The notes: generated by a model from the sequence alone, not told the origin. A stretch of DNA of 64,000 bases from Bradyrhizobium genosp. L (GCF_015624485.1 NZ_CP061378.1:3162001-3226000); one strand, 5' to 3'. Positions 55,505 through 64,000 are shown, numbered from the stretch's first letter. Program-made: numbers and translations.

Positions 55505-55890
55505 GCGATCAGTCCCTGGAATCCCATGCCACCGACGTGGCGCCCGGCGATGAAGGCGAGGGGCACGTTCGCACCCGGATCCTCGGCTACGTGGTCGGCC
55601 TTGGCCTTGCGATCCTGCTGACCATCACCTCGTTCTTCATCGCCGGCACCGACCTGGTCTGGCAGCCCAGCATTCCCGTCGCGATCATCGTGCTCGCGAT
55701 CGCCCAGATGGGCGTGCACCTGGTGTTCTTCCTGCACATCACGACCGGACCTGATAACACCAACAACGTGTTGGCGCTGGCGTTCGGCGTCCTGATCGTG
55801 GTGCTGGTGATCGGCGGCTCGCTCTGGATCATGGCCAATCTGAACGCCAACATGATGCCGATGGATCAGATCATGCAGATGCAGCGGTAG
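55501..55890 (+). CDS. cyoD: Cytochrome bo3-type quinol oxidase subunit IV
   Basis: The protein has 129 residues and three membrane segments. It has ILGYVVGLGLAILLTITSFF, IAQMGVHLVFFLHITTG and a third helix before a Met-rich tail (NMMPMDQIMQMQR). It is an accessory subunit for assembly. It is the last gene of cyoABCD; no heme O synthase gene (cyoE) follows in this window, so that must be elsewhere. Confidence 0.92.
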   Translation: MSDQSLESHATDVAPGDEGEGHVRTRILGYVVGLGLAILLTITSFFIAGTDLVWQPSIPVAIIVLAIAQMGVHLVFFLHITTGPDNTNNVLALAFGVLIVVLVIGGSLWIMANLNANMMPMDQIMQMQR

Positions 55891-56033
55891 GGTTGGGCAG
55901 GTTGCCGCGGCACCGGCCGCGATTTTCGCGCCCATGGCTCGCCATCAATGCTTGCCAAGCCCGGGATCAAGCAGGTAGAAGGTCGCACTCGCGCGGGCGC
56001 CGATTTGGCAGGCGAACCCGTTGCGCCGAGATA

Positions 56034-56066
56034 TCAGGATATCCAGTTAAGCGATTGATATCCTGA
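56034..56066. promoter_or_regulatory. 10-bp inverted repeat just upstream of tRNA-Gln
   Basis: TCAGGATATC at 56034-56043 is matched perfectly by GATATCCTGA at 56057-56066, with a 13-nt spacer. It ends 8 bp before the tRNA. It could be a regulator or recombinase site, or a hairpin in the tRNA leader. I cannot tell which. Confidence 0.4.
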
Positions 56067-56074
56067 GTGATTCT

Positions 56075-56148
56075 TGGGGAATGGTGTAACGGTAGCACAA
56101 CAGACTCTGACTCTGTTTGTCTTGGTTCGAATCCAGGTTCCCCAGCCA
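56075..56148 (+). tRNA. tRNA-Gln (anticodon CTG)
   Basis: A full cloverleaf can be drawn. The acceptor arm TGGGGAA at 56075-56081 pairs with TTCCCCA at 56138-56144, followed by discriminator G and an encoded CCA (56146-56148). The anticodon stem ACAGA/TCTGT encloses the loop CTCTGAC with anticodon CTG, reading CAG. The T-loop TTCGAAT is standard. It lies immediately before the 3' end of the giant MACPF-like gene on the opposite strand. Confidence 0.95.
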
Positions 56149-56237
56149 GCCAGTTCAATATCCCGCTTGCCGCGCTCTTTCGCCTACGGCGGTCGTACGC
56201 GGTGGATGCGGCGCTGCGTGCTTTTCAGGCTCCCTGC

Positions 56238-59200
56238 TTATGAGTCCGTCTTGAAGTTGCCTAGCAGCAGCACGTCGCCGGGGGCGGCAATGTCCTGCAT
56301 ATCGATGTAGTTTTTCGTGGGAAACAACAGGTTTTTCAGCGCAAAGATCGAGATCGGCGCAAATCCCACGTTCAACTTCGCCTTGACCTGAGGCGGGAGC
56401 TGCTCGTTTACGTTTCGATTGAAGATGGCCTGGATGTTGTCGCAATTGCTCGGGCCGCCTCCGGACATATGCCCGCTGACCTCGACCGAGACATTCTTGA
56501 CGTCGATGTGAATGTCCTGTTCGCGCCCGGACTTCGTAATGGTGAGCGGAACGATGCTGTCGATGTTGATGTTGTATTCGGTTGTGAAAGCCTTTTCTTG
56601 ATATTGGATAATCTCGGTCCAGGTCGGATGAGGTTTGTATGTGCCGCCGGACGACAGGAAATCCTGTTTCGCTTGATGGAAAAACGTGAGCCGCATGCGG
56701 CCATCCTGGCCTGGAACGATGGTCATTCCGACAATGCTCCAATCGAGGTCGTAGATGAATGCGGCCGGACCTCCGGAAGGAGGGAGTCGGGGGATCGGGG
56801 GGACCTGGAGCGGCCAGTTATGGATGTTCAACCAAACCCAGTTTTCTCGTCTCATCTGACGGTTCAGTGGATAATTCTCATGCAACGGGTTGAGATCCAA
56901 ACGACCGCGCACGGCGCCGGACGTGTACTTCCCGTACCATGAGTCTCTGACGTTCTCGGAGTTACCGCCCTTGGCGAAGCCTTCGATCCTCCACCCGGCC
57001 AGGTTCAGGCTGCTGGTGAGGACCGCGCCATAGAACAGACGGCTGCCGATCATCATCGAAGACTGATAGCCGTACGGCAGCGGTTCGTCGCAGTTGTTGA
57101 GATGTGCCCGGCCGGAGTCCAACGCAGGCCGGTTCGCCGTCGTGATGTAGAGCTGCAGGATGTTCACGTTCGCAGGCGTGGTCAGGGTTCTGAACAGGAA
57201 TGCGTTCGGGCGCATCGCGTCGAGGGTGGAGATCTCAGACAGATCGAGCGTGTTGATGATGTAGGTCACCGGATTGCTGGTGAAATACAATTTGACCTGT
57301 TTGCTGAATTCCAGCTTCTGCTCGGGGCTCAGGTCGATCTGGGCGACATCGAAGCTGCCCTGGGAGAAGTCGAGCACGACGCTGAAGGTCTGGGCTCCCA
57401 CCTTGTCCGGCTTGACGAGGCCCTCGATCTGGCCGATGGGGACGTACGCGGTGAAAGTGACGTTTTCGACCTGCGCGGGCGGATCGCATTGCGGTTCGCC
57501 GGTCTGGCCGATCACGACGCATTTCTGCACCGATCCGGAACTGATCAGCATCTCCAGCTTAACTTGCCTGTCGTTGTTCTGCAAAAACGAGATTTCTGGA
57601 TAGCCGTAATTCAGGCGGAAGCGCACCAGCGAGTAAACGTTACCGGCGACATGACTGAAGGTGTCTACCTCGATTTTGCCGCCATAGGGATGTGCGCGTT
57701 TGTTCTCTTCATATTGAGCCGCCATGGTCGCATTGATCTGCTCCAGCGCCATGTTGTAGACGACGTCCCAGCCGTTCACGACCGAGCCCTGCGCGTACAT
57801 TGCGCGGATCAATTCTTCCTTGGTAGGCACCGCCTGCGCTCTGAGCTGCAGCGTGTGAATGTCCTTGATGCGTGCCTTGAGCACGAAGCTCAGGGAGAGC
57901 CGGACGGTCGTGTCCTTGAACACCATGCCCTTGTTGGTCATGGTGTCCGGGATGCTGATCTGCCAGCTCGAAAACGGCGTTACCGGACTGACGCCTTCCG
58001 ACCAGGAAAAACCGCGGTCCGTGAATTTCGGCGTGTTGTCGGGGAGCTGGTATTCGTAGGTCCGTTGCCGCTGCGGGGTCCGAAACGCCATCGGCTCCCG
58101 CGTCGTGTCGCGATCGAAATACGGGTCGCCGTCGAACGCGAGGTTGACCAGATAGTCGCCGCTGTCGGTGGAAACGATGCCGTCGACCTCGACCACGACC
58201 GCCAAGACCCGGGCGTGGACGTATTTCAAGAACTCCTGGTTGTCCAGGCGAATGGCGAAGGTGAACGTATTGCCGCGGATCAGCGAGTCGACTTCAACGC
58301 CGTCGATCGCGAACTCGATCGGCGTCGTCGTGGCCGGCTGGAGCCTCGCCAGCTCGGCCTTGGCGGTCACCGTCGCCGACTCCTGCCGAGCCACCGCCCC
58401 GCTGAAGGTCAGCAGGCTGAACGATCCAATCGCCGTCGCGGGCTGCAGGAACTCGTATTGCCGCGCCCGATCCTGCAACATGAAGGCGGTACTGAGCATC
58501 AGCAGCGCCTCGTTGCGCATGAAGGACAAGCTTCCGGTAAGCCCGATCAGGTCGATCTTGTCGCGATCGATCGGTTGGCCCTTGGGCGGATCAAGGTCTT
58601 TTTGCAGCGCCGCCAGGCGTTTCGCCTGGTCGCGATTCATGTCGCGTTGGCGCTGGTTGAAATAGATTTCACGCGATAATCTCTGGGTCTCGCCAAACGT
58701 GCTGAGCCAGGCCTTGCCGCGGCGCGACAGGATGGTGAATTCCTTGGAAAGCCGGGCCTTCGCCTCCTTGACGTCAGGCCCCAGAGCCAGCACCTCCTTC
58801 AGATTATCGTCCATCTCGTCCCAGGCCAGATCCCCGGGGAGCGCATCGTCGAGCTTGTCGAGCGCGTTCTGGGCGTCTTCCATGGATTGCTTGGTCTTGG
58901 TGGCTTCGTTGTACAGCTTGTTGGTCGCCGTCAGCACGTTCAGCATCTTCTGCACCCGCTGCCCGATCAGCCCGAGGGAAGCGACAGCGCCGATTGCATT
59001 CGCGGGCACCGCAAAGCTCAGCCCGAGTTGCAGCAGGCCGGCGGCTACCTCCAGCCCGAACCTGATCCACTCCAATTTCTGCCAGTTCTCGACCGCCTGC
59101 TTGTAATGCTCGACCGCGTCGGCCACATTCACACGCTGCTCATTGACGGCCTGTTCGAGCGCGTCGGCTTTCGCCTGCTGCAGCTCCTGCTCCTGCTTCT

Positions 59201-61253
59201 GCCGTCCGATGATTTCATCGTAGAACTCGGCCATCTGCAGCTGCCGAGCCGCGCTGCTTTCAATGATGCCGACGAGCAGCTCTCCTGATTCGACGATGGC
59301 CTGGTTCAGATCCTTGTGCACATTGATGATCAGCTCCTGCTGTTTGCGGTAATCGATTTGCCGCCGAAACTCGAGAATGTCGGCGTCGATTGCGGCGATA
59401 AACGCGAGCAGCTTTTCAGCTTCCTTTTCGTAGTCGCGAAAAGGCAGAATCGGCACGAAACTTCCGGCGTTCGGATCGTCAACGAGCTTGGCAAGGTCCA
59501 GACAGCGGATTCGCTGATCCAGCAACGCGCCGCCCGCTTCCGTCGCGGTGGCCTCGGGAATGACGTCTTTCGTCATCCAACCCAGAAATTCATGGATGAG
59601 GACCTGGAGGCCGCTGGCATCGTTGACCCGGCGGTCGCTGGCGACCGCCTGCGCGAAAGTGAACGCGAACTCGAAAGCGGGACTGAGCCTCGGCAGCAGA
59701 TCCGCCGGCGGCGGGGCAAACAGATCGAGGTCGACGCGGACGTCGTAACGGTCATGCGGCCCGTCGGTCAGCACGTAGCGGAACCCGTCGACCAGCGTGT
59801 GTCGGCCGTCGTCGGAATCGTTGACGATCAGCAGCGCACCCAGACATTCGCGACAGCGCAGCACGTATTTCTGAAAGGCCGCGCCGATCAACTGCAGCCG
59901 CTTGGGCCTGCCGTCCCGAGAGCGGAAGTCGAGGATCTGCGAAACCAACACGACGTCGATGCCCGGCAACTCCGCCTTGCCCGCGCCGGCATGCGACAGC
60001 ACGTTGGTGAAAAAGGTCACATCCTTGACCCCGTCTCCCGCGATCATCGGAATCTCGGAAAGGTCGATCCGCTTCTTGTACGTGTTGATGTGAGGGGTGG
60101 CGATGGTCGAAACGAATCCAATCGAGTCCTCGGGCAGCAGCGTCTCGAAGTCGCGACCGTCTTCGCTGACGAAGTTCGGCTGGATGCCATCCATGTACTT
60201 TTGGTACAGAGCAGCCTTCAAGACGCGTCGCCAGCGGCGGCGGCGTTCGAACTCGGCGCACAGATCGAGCGAGTGCAATTCAAATGCGTAGGGAGCGTTC
60301 TCGCGAAAATGTTCGTCGAGATCGCTGAACGTGATCTCGGCGCCCGACTGAAACGGCGCGAAGATGCTGGTCTGCCTGGCCCAAACCTTGTCGAGCCATT
60401 TCCCTTCCGTGATGCTGGCTTCGACCTTCTTGTCGCCGCTCGCGACCAGCAATTTGCCGTATCCGGCGACGTAACCGAAATGCCCGCGACTGACGTCGGT
60501 GGTGAACTGGGCGAAGGCTTCAGCACCAGGTCCCGAGAGCACGTTGCCGGGGATGGCATATGCCGTCTTGATCTTGGCGAAGCGGTCCCTCGGATGCGCG
60601 AACATCTGGAAGATGCGATCACCGACGTGCACGCGCGAAAGGAAGTGCGTGCCCCAGTCGCGGAAAGACTCGAGATACGCGTTCGCGTTGATCTCGCCGA
60701 ACGAAGGCTCGTCCAGTCCGTCTCCAGTTGTCTTACCGTGCCGCAGGCGGATGAGGGCCTTGCGGAAATCTTCCGTGACGCCGGCACCCGGGTCGGGATT
60801 CAACGGGTTGGGATTTACGTAGATGCCATCCTTGAACAGGTAGTGACTTGCCTCGCCGCTTTTTCGTTCGAGGACGACCAGCGAGAAGCCGAAGTCCGGA
60901 TTGGATAGGTCGACGCCCAGCGATTCGGAGAGCTTCTTGATCGCCGCCGCGCTGTCTTTATCGCGGATCAGCAACGGGCCGGGTGGAATGTCAGGGGACG
61001 CGGGATCGTCCGCGCACTTGCCGACCCGATAAGGGAATAGTTCGCTGAGCAGACTGTCGGCGTCGTCGTGGAGGCTGATGCGCGGGAAGGCCCATGGCGT
61101 CTCGCTCAACTCGACGCTGACCTTTTCGATCTTCAGCGGCAGCCTTTTGGCGTCGAACAGCGGAATCGAAGCCGGGTCGGACGGATTCCAGTCTGGTCTG
61201 AACCCGCTCAACAGGTTCGTCGCTCTTCCAAGGTTGACGTCATACGTAGCCAT
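56238..61253 (-). CDS. Giant MACPF/perforin-like putative pore-forming protein
   Basis: The protein has 1671 residues. The N-terminal third carries a MACPF signature at 193-204, YLESFRDWGTHF, differing from the consensus Y-x6-[FY]-GTH-[FY] only by Trp for the aromatic before GTH. Residues about 606-885 are long amphipathic helices interrupted by a hydrophobic hairpin at about 733-765 (FGLEVAAGLLQLGLSFAV and AIGAVASLGLIGQ), a layout seen in alpha-pore-forming toxins. Residues about 970-1671 are beta-rich and unrecognised. There is no signal peptide or RTX repeat. ATG 61253 follows GGGGGGAAG; the 30-codon extension upstream is not supported. It could be a toxin or immune-type pore former. The function is inferred only from the motif and architecture. 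Confidence 0.75.
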   Translation of the reverse strand: MATYDVNLGRATNLLSGFRPDWNPSDPASIPLFDAKRLPLKIEKVSVELSETPWAFPRISLHDDADSLLSELFPYRVGKCADDPASPDIPPGPLLIRDKDSAAAIKKLSESLGVDLSNPDFGFSLVVLERKSGEASHYLFKDGIYVNPNPLNPDPGAGVTEDFRKALIRLRHGKTTGDGLDEPSFGEINANAYLESFRDWGTHFLSRVHVGDRIFQMFAHPRDRFAKIKTAYAIPGNVLSGPGAEAFAQFTTDVSRGHFGYVAGYGKLLVASGDKKVEASITEGKWLDKVWARQTSIFAPFQSGAEITFSDLDEHFRENAPYAFELHSLDLCAEFERRRRWRRVLKAALYQKYMDGIQPNFVSEDGRDFETLLPEDSIGFVSTIATPHINTYKKRIDLSEIPMIAGDGVKDVTFFTNVLSHAGAGKAELPGIDVVLVSQILDFRSRDGRPKRLQLIGAAFQKYVLRCRECLGALLIVNDSDDGRHTLVDGFRYVLTDGPHDRYDVRVDLDLFAPPPADLLPRLSPAFEFAFTFAQAVASDRRVNDASGLQVLIHEFLGWMTKDVIPEATATEAGGALLDQRIRCLDLAKLVDDPNAGSFVPILPFRDYEKEAEKLLAFIAAIDADILEFRRQIDYRKQQELIINVHKDLNQAIVESGELLVGIIESSAARQLQMAEFYDEIIGRQKQEQELQQAKADALEQAVNEQRVNVADAVEHYKQAVENWQKLEWIRFGLEVAAGLLQLGLSFAVPANAIGAVASLGLIGQRVQKMLNVLTATNKLYNEATKTKQSMEDAQNALDKLDDALPGDLAWDEMDDNLKEVLALGPDVKEAKARLSKEFTILSRRGKAWLSTFGETQRLSREIYFNQRQRDMNRDQAKRLAALQKDLDPPKGQPIDRDKIDLIGLTGSLSFMRNEALLMLSTAFMLQDRARQYEFLQPATAIGSFSLLTFSGAVARQESATVTAKAELARLQPATTTPIEFAIDGVEVDSLIRGNTFTFAIRLDNQEFLKYVHARVLAVVVEVDGIVSTDSGDYLVNLAFDGDPYFDRDTTREPMAFRTPQRQRTYEYQLPDNTPKFTDRGFSWSEGVSPVTPFSSWQISIPDTMTNKGMVFKDTTVRLSLSFVLKARIKDIHTLQLRAQAVPTKEELIRAMYAQGSVVNGWDVVYNMALEQINATMAAQYEENKRAHPYGGKIEVDTFSHVAGNVYSLVRFRLNYGYPEISFLQNNDRQVKLEMLISSGSVQKCVVIGQTGEPQCDPPAQVENVTFTAYVPIGQIEGLVKPDKVGAQTFSVVLDFSQGSFDVAQIDLSPEQKLEFSKQVKLYFTSNPVTYIINTLDLSEISTLDAMRPNAFLFRTLTTPANVNILQLYITTANRPALDSGRAHLNNCDEPLPYGYQSSMMIGSRLFYGAVLTSSLNLAGWRIEGFAKGGNSENVRDSWYGKYTSGAVRGRLDLNPLHENYPLNRQMRRENWVWLNIHNWPLQVPPIPRLPPSGGPAAFIYDLDWSIVGMTIVPGQDGRMRLTFFHQAKQDFLSSGGTYKPHPTWTEIIQYQEKAFTTEYNINIDSIVPLTITKSGREQDIHIDVKNVSVEVSGHMSGGGPSNCDNIQAIFNRNVNEQLPPQVKAKLNVGFAPISIFALKNLLFPTKNYIDMQDIAAPGDVLLLGNFKTDS

Positions 61254-61376
61254 AACCGCTTCCCCCCGTCCGGCTGCGCCAACTCCGCCAGCGAATGCGA
61301 TCTTGTGAATCCAGGACACACGCCGGCAACGGCCGGTATACACGCTATGATTGCATATCGATCCGATCTGCGCCAG

Positions 61377-61625
61377 TCATTCGCGCCAGGCGGGTGCTTT
61401 GCAGGCGGGCGTTTTCTCGAAATCCCTCGCGCATGCGTCCAGGGCATCGCGGTAGCGCTTGTCGGCGTAGTGCGCGCGTGCGGCCATCGGCGTCTGACGC
61501 GATGGGGTTTCTACGAGGCGATCGGCGTGCCGCAGCCGGACAACGTGTTCCTCTGCGAGCGCGAGCAGGCGATTGGTTGGCTCCGAGTGAAGGCGTGGGC
61601 GATAGCGGTGGCTATCGAGGGGCAT
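61377..61625 (-). CDS. Small hypothetical protein upstream of the MACPF gene
   Basis: The product has 82 residues. It is basic and helical: MPLDSHRYRPRLHSEPTNRL, LALAEEHVVRLRHADRL and HYADKRYRDALDACARDFEK. No signal peptide or membrane segment is seen. It is on the same strand as the MACPF-like gene, 123 bp upstream, and might be cotranscribed. The ribosome site is weak. The family is not recognised and the call rests on composition and start position. Confidence 0.45.
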   Translation of the reverse strand: MPLDSHRYRPRLHSEPTNRLLALAEEHVVRLRHADRLVETPSRQTPMAARAHYADKRYRDALDACARDFEKTPACKAPAWRE

Positions 61626-61846
61626 TCGCACTAATTCGGAATAATGGAATATTATCCCTGAGTTGCCCGACGTGTCAAGTGGCCGTGTCGAACGTCGGCA
61701 GCCCGCCGGCTCCTTTGCATGGGGTTGTTTTTCGATATTTTGGCGGAGCGCCCTGTGACAGCCTGAGTGAGGGGAAAGCCGCTTTCGCAGCAGCGATGAT
61801 CCCATAGGGACGGAATATCCGTCATCCGGCGGCGCTAACATGCCGC

Positions 61847-62983
61847 ATGGGGTTTATTCATTGCATTGATCTCGGCGACATTGCCCGTCGCTTCCGCGCG
61901 GTGCGGGCGGGGCTTTGCTCGCTCATTGTTGTCATCCTCGCCGGCACCGCGATGGCGGCAGAGCCGGTGCCGACGGCGCCGCTGCGCGTCGCGGTCTATG
62001 ACATCGAGCCTTATGGCGGGCAGGGGCATGACGGATTGTTCAACGGCGCCAGCGTCGACCTCTGGCGCCGCGTCGCGGAGGATCGTCACTGGCAGTACCA
62101 GCTGATCCTGGTCGCGCATCTGGACGACGTGCTGTCCGGGCTCGAGGGGCACAGCTACGACGTCGGGATCGGCGCCATCACGATCACGCCGGAGCGACTG
62201 GCGCGGGTGGATTTTTCCTATCCGACCCATCGCTCCGGCGTCGCCGCCGTATTTGCGAAGAAGACCGGCGCGGCTTCGGCGTTCTACGACTACATCGCGG
62301 CGGTCGGCGATCTCGGTCTTTGGGTTGTCGGGATCTTCGCGCTGCTCACCGTGATCGGCGTCCTGATGTGGTGGTTCGAACGCCCCAACGAGAAAAGGGA
62401 TGGCCCGGCGGGGACCGAGTCGGCCGTGCTCTCGTGGCATGAGGGCGTGTACTGGGCCGTGGTGACGATGACCACGGTCGGCTACGGCGACAAGACGCCG
62501 AAGACCCATCTTGGCCGCGGGCTTGCCGTGATCTGGATGGTCGGAAGCCTGGTGCTGGTCTCGCTGCTCACCACCAATCTGATCGCGCGCATGACCGTCA
62601 GCCGGGTCGAGGGCATCGTCGCCAACCGCACCAGCGATCTCGCCGGCAAGCGGCTCGGCGCCGTGACCGGTTCGTCGGGCGCCGAATTTCTCGACAGCCA
62701 GCAGCTCGCCTATCGGAGGTACGAGGATCTTGCCGGCGCGCTCGATGCCGTTGCATCCGGAAAGATCGATGCCGCCGTCAACAGCATCGGCGCCCTGCAA
62801 TATCTCGTGAGCACGCGCTTCACCGACAGGATCGACCCGCCGCACGGGGTGCTGGCACCGGCCTATATGGCGTTTGCGCTGCCGATGAACTCGGCGCTGA
62901 AGCGGCCGCTCGACCGTGCGTTGACGATCGTCTCGGCGAGCCCGGAATGGCGCTCGGTCGAGGACACCTATTTCGGCCGGTGA
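61847..62983 (+). CDS. Prokaryotic ionotropic glutamate receptor-like K+ channel (GluR0 type)
   Basis: The protein has 378 residues. After a signal peptide (to about 38) comes ligand-binding lobe S1 (47-143, LRVAVYDIEPYGGQGHDGLF and YDVGIGAITITPERLARVDF). A first membrane helix at about 157-178 precedes the pore loop with the K+ filter TVGYGD at 211-216. A second membrane helix lies at about 226-249. Lobe S2 (from 265, LAGKRLGAVTGSSGAEFLDS) completes a periplasmic type 3 binding fold split by the channel. That is the GluR0 architecture, a K+-selective amino-acid-gated channel. The gene is monocistronic. The start at 61847 has a weak ribosome site. Confidence 0.88.
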   Translation: MGFIHCIDLGDIARRFRAVRAGLCSLIVVILAGTAMAAEPVPTAPLRVAVYDIEPYGGQGHDGLFNGASVDLWRRVAEDRHWQYQLILVAHLDDVLSGLEGHSYDVGIGAITITPERLARVDFSYPTHRSGVAAVFAKKTGAASAFYDYIAAVGDLGLWVVGIFALLTVIGVLMWWFERPNEKRDGPAGTESAVLSWHEGVYWAVVTMTTVGYGDKTPKTHLGRGLAVIWMVGSLVLVSLLTTNLIARMTVSRVEGIVANRTSDLAGKRLGAVTGSSGAEFLDSQQLAYRRYEDLAGALDAVASGKIDAAVNSIGALQYLVSTRFTDRIDPPHGVLAPAYMAFALPMNSALKRPLDRALTIVSASPEWRSVEDTYFGR

Positions 62984-62990
62984 TGTCGAG

Positions 62991-63551
62991 CTACTTGATC
63001 TTCTCGTAGACCGCCGCGAAGTCGGCGAGCGGCATCGGGATCGTGATGGTTTCCTTGGCGAGGTTCAGGAACGATACTTTCAGCTGCTTGCCGGATTTGA
63101 GCTGCGCCAGCACGTCGGCGCCGACGGGGGCGTTGATGTAGCAGCCGCGCGCCTCGCAGGTCTGGATCGGCACGTCGACCGTCTTGCCGTCGTCGACCTG
63201 CAGCTTGGCGCCGCTGGGCAGGTTCAGCCCGAGCGGCAGCTGGATCAGCGCGACCGGCGTGCGGGTGTCGCCGGGGACGCGGATGTTCACCAGCACGACG
63301 AGCTGGCCGGTCTTGCTGAGCACGGCGGTCTGCTCCATCGCGCATTCGAGCGGCGCGTCGCGGCTCGCCGAGGTGCAGCGCGCGACCCAGCCGGCGTTGT
63401 TGCCGGCGGGCGCCGCTGCATCGGCATGGGGCGCGGGAGGAGAGGACGCCGGCGGCGGCGCGGTCTTGCCCTTGGGCGCCTGGGAATGGCCAACGCCTGG
63501 GGTCGCGAGCGCGGCGAGCAGAACGACGAGCGACCTTGCGGCAATCTTCAC
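62991..63551 (-). CDS. Invasion-associated locus B (IalB) family protein
   Basis: The protein has 186 residues. A signal peptide ends near residue 23 (VGHSQAP). A Pro/Ala linker to about 50 follows, then the IalB domain with WVARCTSASRDAPLECAMEQ, LPLGLNLPSGAKLQVDDGK and PIQTCEARGCYINAPVGADV. Conserved cysteine pairs are visible. IalB proteins are periplasmic proteins of unclear role, common in alphaproteobacteria and not restricted to pathogens. It is convergent with the channel gene, 7 bp apart. Confidence 0.88.
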   Translation of the reverse strand: MKIAARSLVVLLAALATPGVGHSQAPKGKTAPPPASSPPAPHADAAAPAGNNAGWVARCTSASRDAPLECAMEQTAVLSKTGQLVVLVNIRVPGDTRTPVALIQLPLGLNLPSGAKLQVDDGKTVDVPIQTCEARGCYINAPVGADVLAQLKSGKQLKVSFLNLAKETITIPMPLADFAAVYEKIK

Positions 63552-63608
63552 GGCATCGGCTCCGACATGAACGTCCTTCGGATGTGCCGCGAGGCCGGCA
63601 AAGTCAAG

Positions 63609-64000
63609 TCACTCGGCGGCCTGCTTGACCGACCCGTCCTCGCCGTGACCGGCGTCGTCGTCCGCGCGCGGCGAGCGGCCCCAGTTCGCAAAGGCGTTGG
63701 AGAGCCGGTCGAGATAGAGATAGACGACGGGCGTCGTGAACAGCGTCAGCGCCTGGCTGACGATCAGGCCGCCGACCATGGCGTAGCCGAGCGGCTGGCG
63801 GATTTCGGAGCCGGTGCCGGTGCCGAGCATCAGCGGCACGCCGCCCAGCATCGCGGCCATCGTCGTCATCATGATCGGGCGGAAGCGCAGCAGCGCGGCC
63901 TGCCGGATCGCCGCCACCGGCTCCATGTGCTGGTCGCGTTCGGCCGCGATCGCGAAGTCGACCATCATGATGCCGTTCTTCTTCACGATGCCGATCAGGA
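63609..64000 (-). CDS. RND efflux permease, C-terminal part (cut by window)
   Basis: Only the last 130 residues or so are present; the gene runs off the right edge. The sequence [60 protein letters not shown] and [20 protein letters not shown] is the conserved end of AcrB/MdtC/MuxC-type inner-membrane exporters. It would work with a membrane-fusion protein and an outer-membrane channel encoded outside the window. The stop at 63609 is followed by the IalB gene. Confidence 0.92.
   Translation of the reverse strand, partial: LIGIVKKNGIMMVDFAIAAERDQHMEPVAAIRQAALLRFRPIMMTTMAAMLGGVPLMLGTGTGSEIRQPLGYAMVGGLIVSQALTLFTTPVVYLYLDRLSNAFANWGRSPRADDDAGHGEDGSVKQAAE

Noticed and set aside
55967..56158. Minus-strand ORF with a GFEPRQTESESVVLPLHHSP-like peptide
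   Set aside because: It is the reverse complement of tRNA-Gln, a well-known false ORF.
56149..61846. Prophage or integrative element at tRNA-Gln
   Set aside because: No integrase, phage structural gene or duplicated tRNA end is visible.

Overview
The window looks like chromosomal DNA of a Bradyrhizobium-type alphaproteobacterium (order Hyphomicrobiales). The grounds are high GC, the gene set for very-long-chain fatty acids on lipid A (acpXL-fabZ-fabF-fabF-lpxXL), copies of extragenic palindromes familiar from rhizobial genomes, an IalB-family protein and two EcfG-type general stress promoter matches. Species assignment is inference. I see no CRISPR array, transposase, integrase or rRNA.

Layout. 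1-2.5 kb: minus-strand cassette SxtJ-like / DUF5989 / NodU-type carbamoyltransferase (cut by the window edge). 2.8-3.4 kb: two small unknowns. 3.6-7.3 kb: chromate operon (ChrB-type rhodanese fusion, ChrA, a CusF-like small protein, a double DUF1259 protein) behind a good sigma70 promoter. 7.4-8.4 kb: quinone-reductase-like dehydrogenase. 8.6-10.3 kb: motA-motB. 10.4-14.4 kb: two tandem kup potassium transporters. 14.5-17.1 kb: rhodanese, aminotransferase and polyamine-type binding protein. 17.2-21.5 kb: VLCFA/lipid A operon on the minus strand. 21.7-24.9 kb: repeat-bearing membrane protein, KirBac-like potassium channel, ParB-like protein, MgtC, CMD/AhpD-like protein. 24.9-29.3 kb: HerA-type ATPase divergent from a PAS-GGDEF-EAL protein. 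29.3-33.6 kb: ring-cleavage-type VOC dioxygenase, P450 and a SoxCD-like sulfite dehydrogenase. 34.3-42.8 kb: class III aminotransferase, unusual GntR regulator, C45-type N-terminal nucleophile hydrolase and a complete oligopeptide-type ABC importer, followed by gamma-glutamyltransferase, which suggests a peptide/amide scavenging locus. 45-49 kb: PBP1A and an MFS transporter. 49.3-55.9 kb: DUF2231, sorbosone-dehydrogenase-like lipoprotein, DUF2188, PPC-domain protein, then cyoABCD. Both of these blocks have a GGAAC-N16-CGTT promoter. 56.1 kb: tRNA-Gln(CTG). 56.2-61.3 kb: a 1671-residue protein with a MACPF/perforin signature followed by a long helical module with a hydrophobic hairpin. 61.8-63 kb: a prokaryotic ionotropic glutamate-receptor-like channel. 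63-64 kb: an IalB protein and the end of an RND efflux permease.

The most unusual item is the giant MACPF-like protein beside tRNA-Gln. Next are the GluR0-like channel, the SxtIJK-like carbamoyltransferase cassette, the shared EcfG promoters, and a 15-nt repeat family present once in a leader and once inside a coding sequence.
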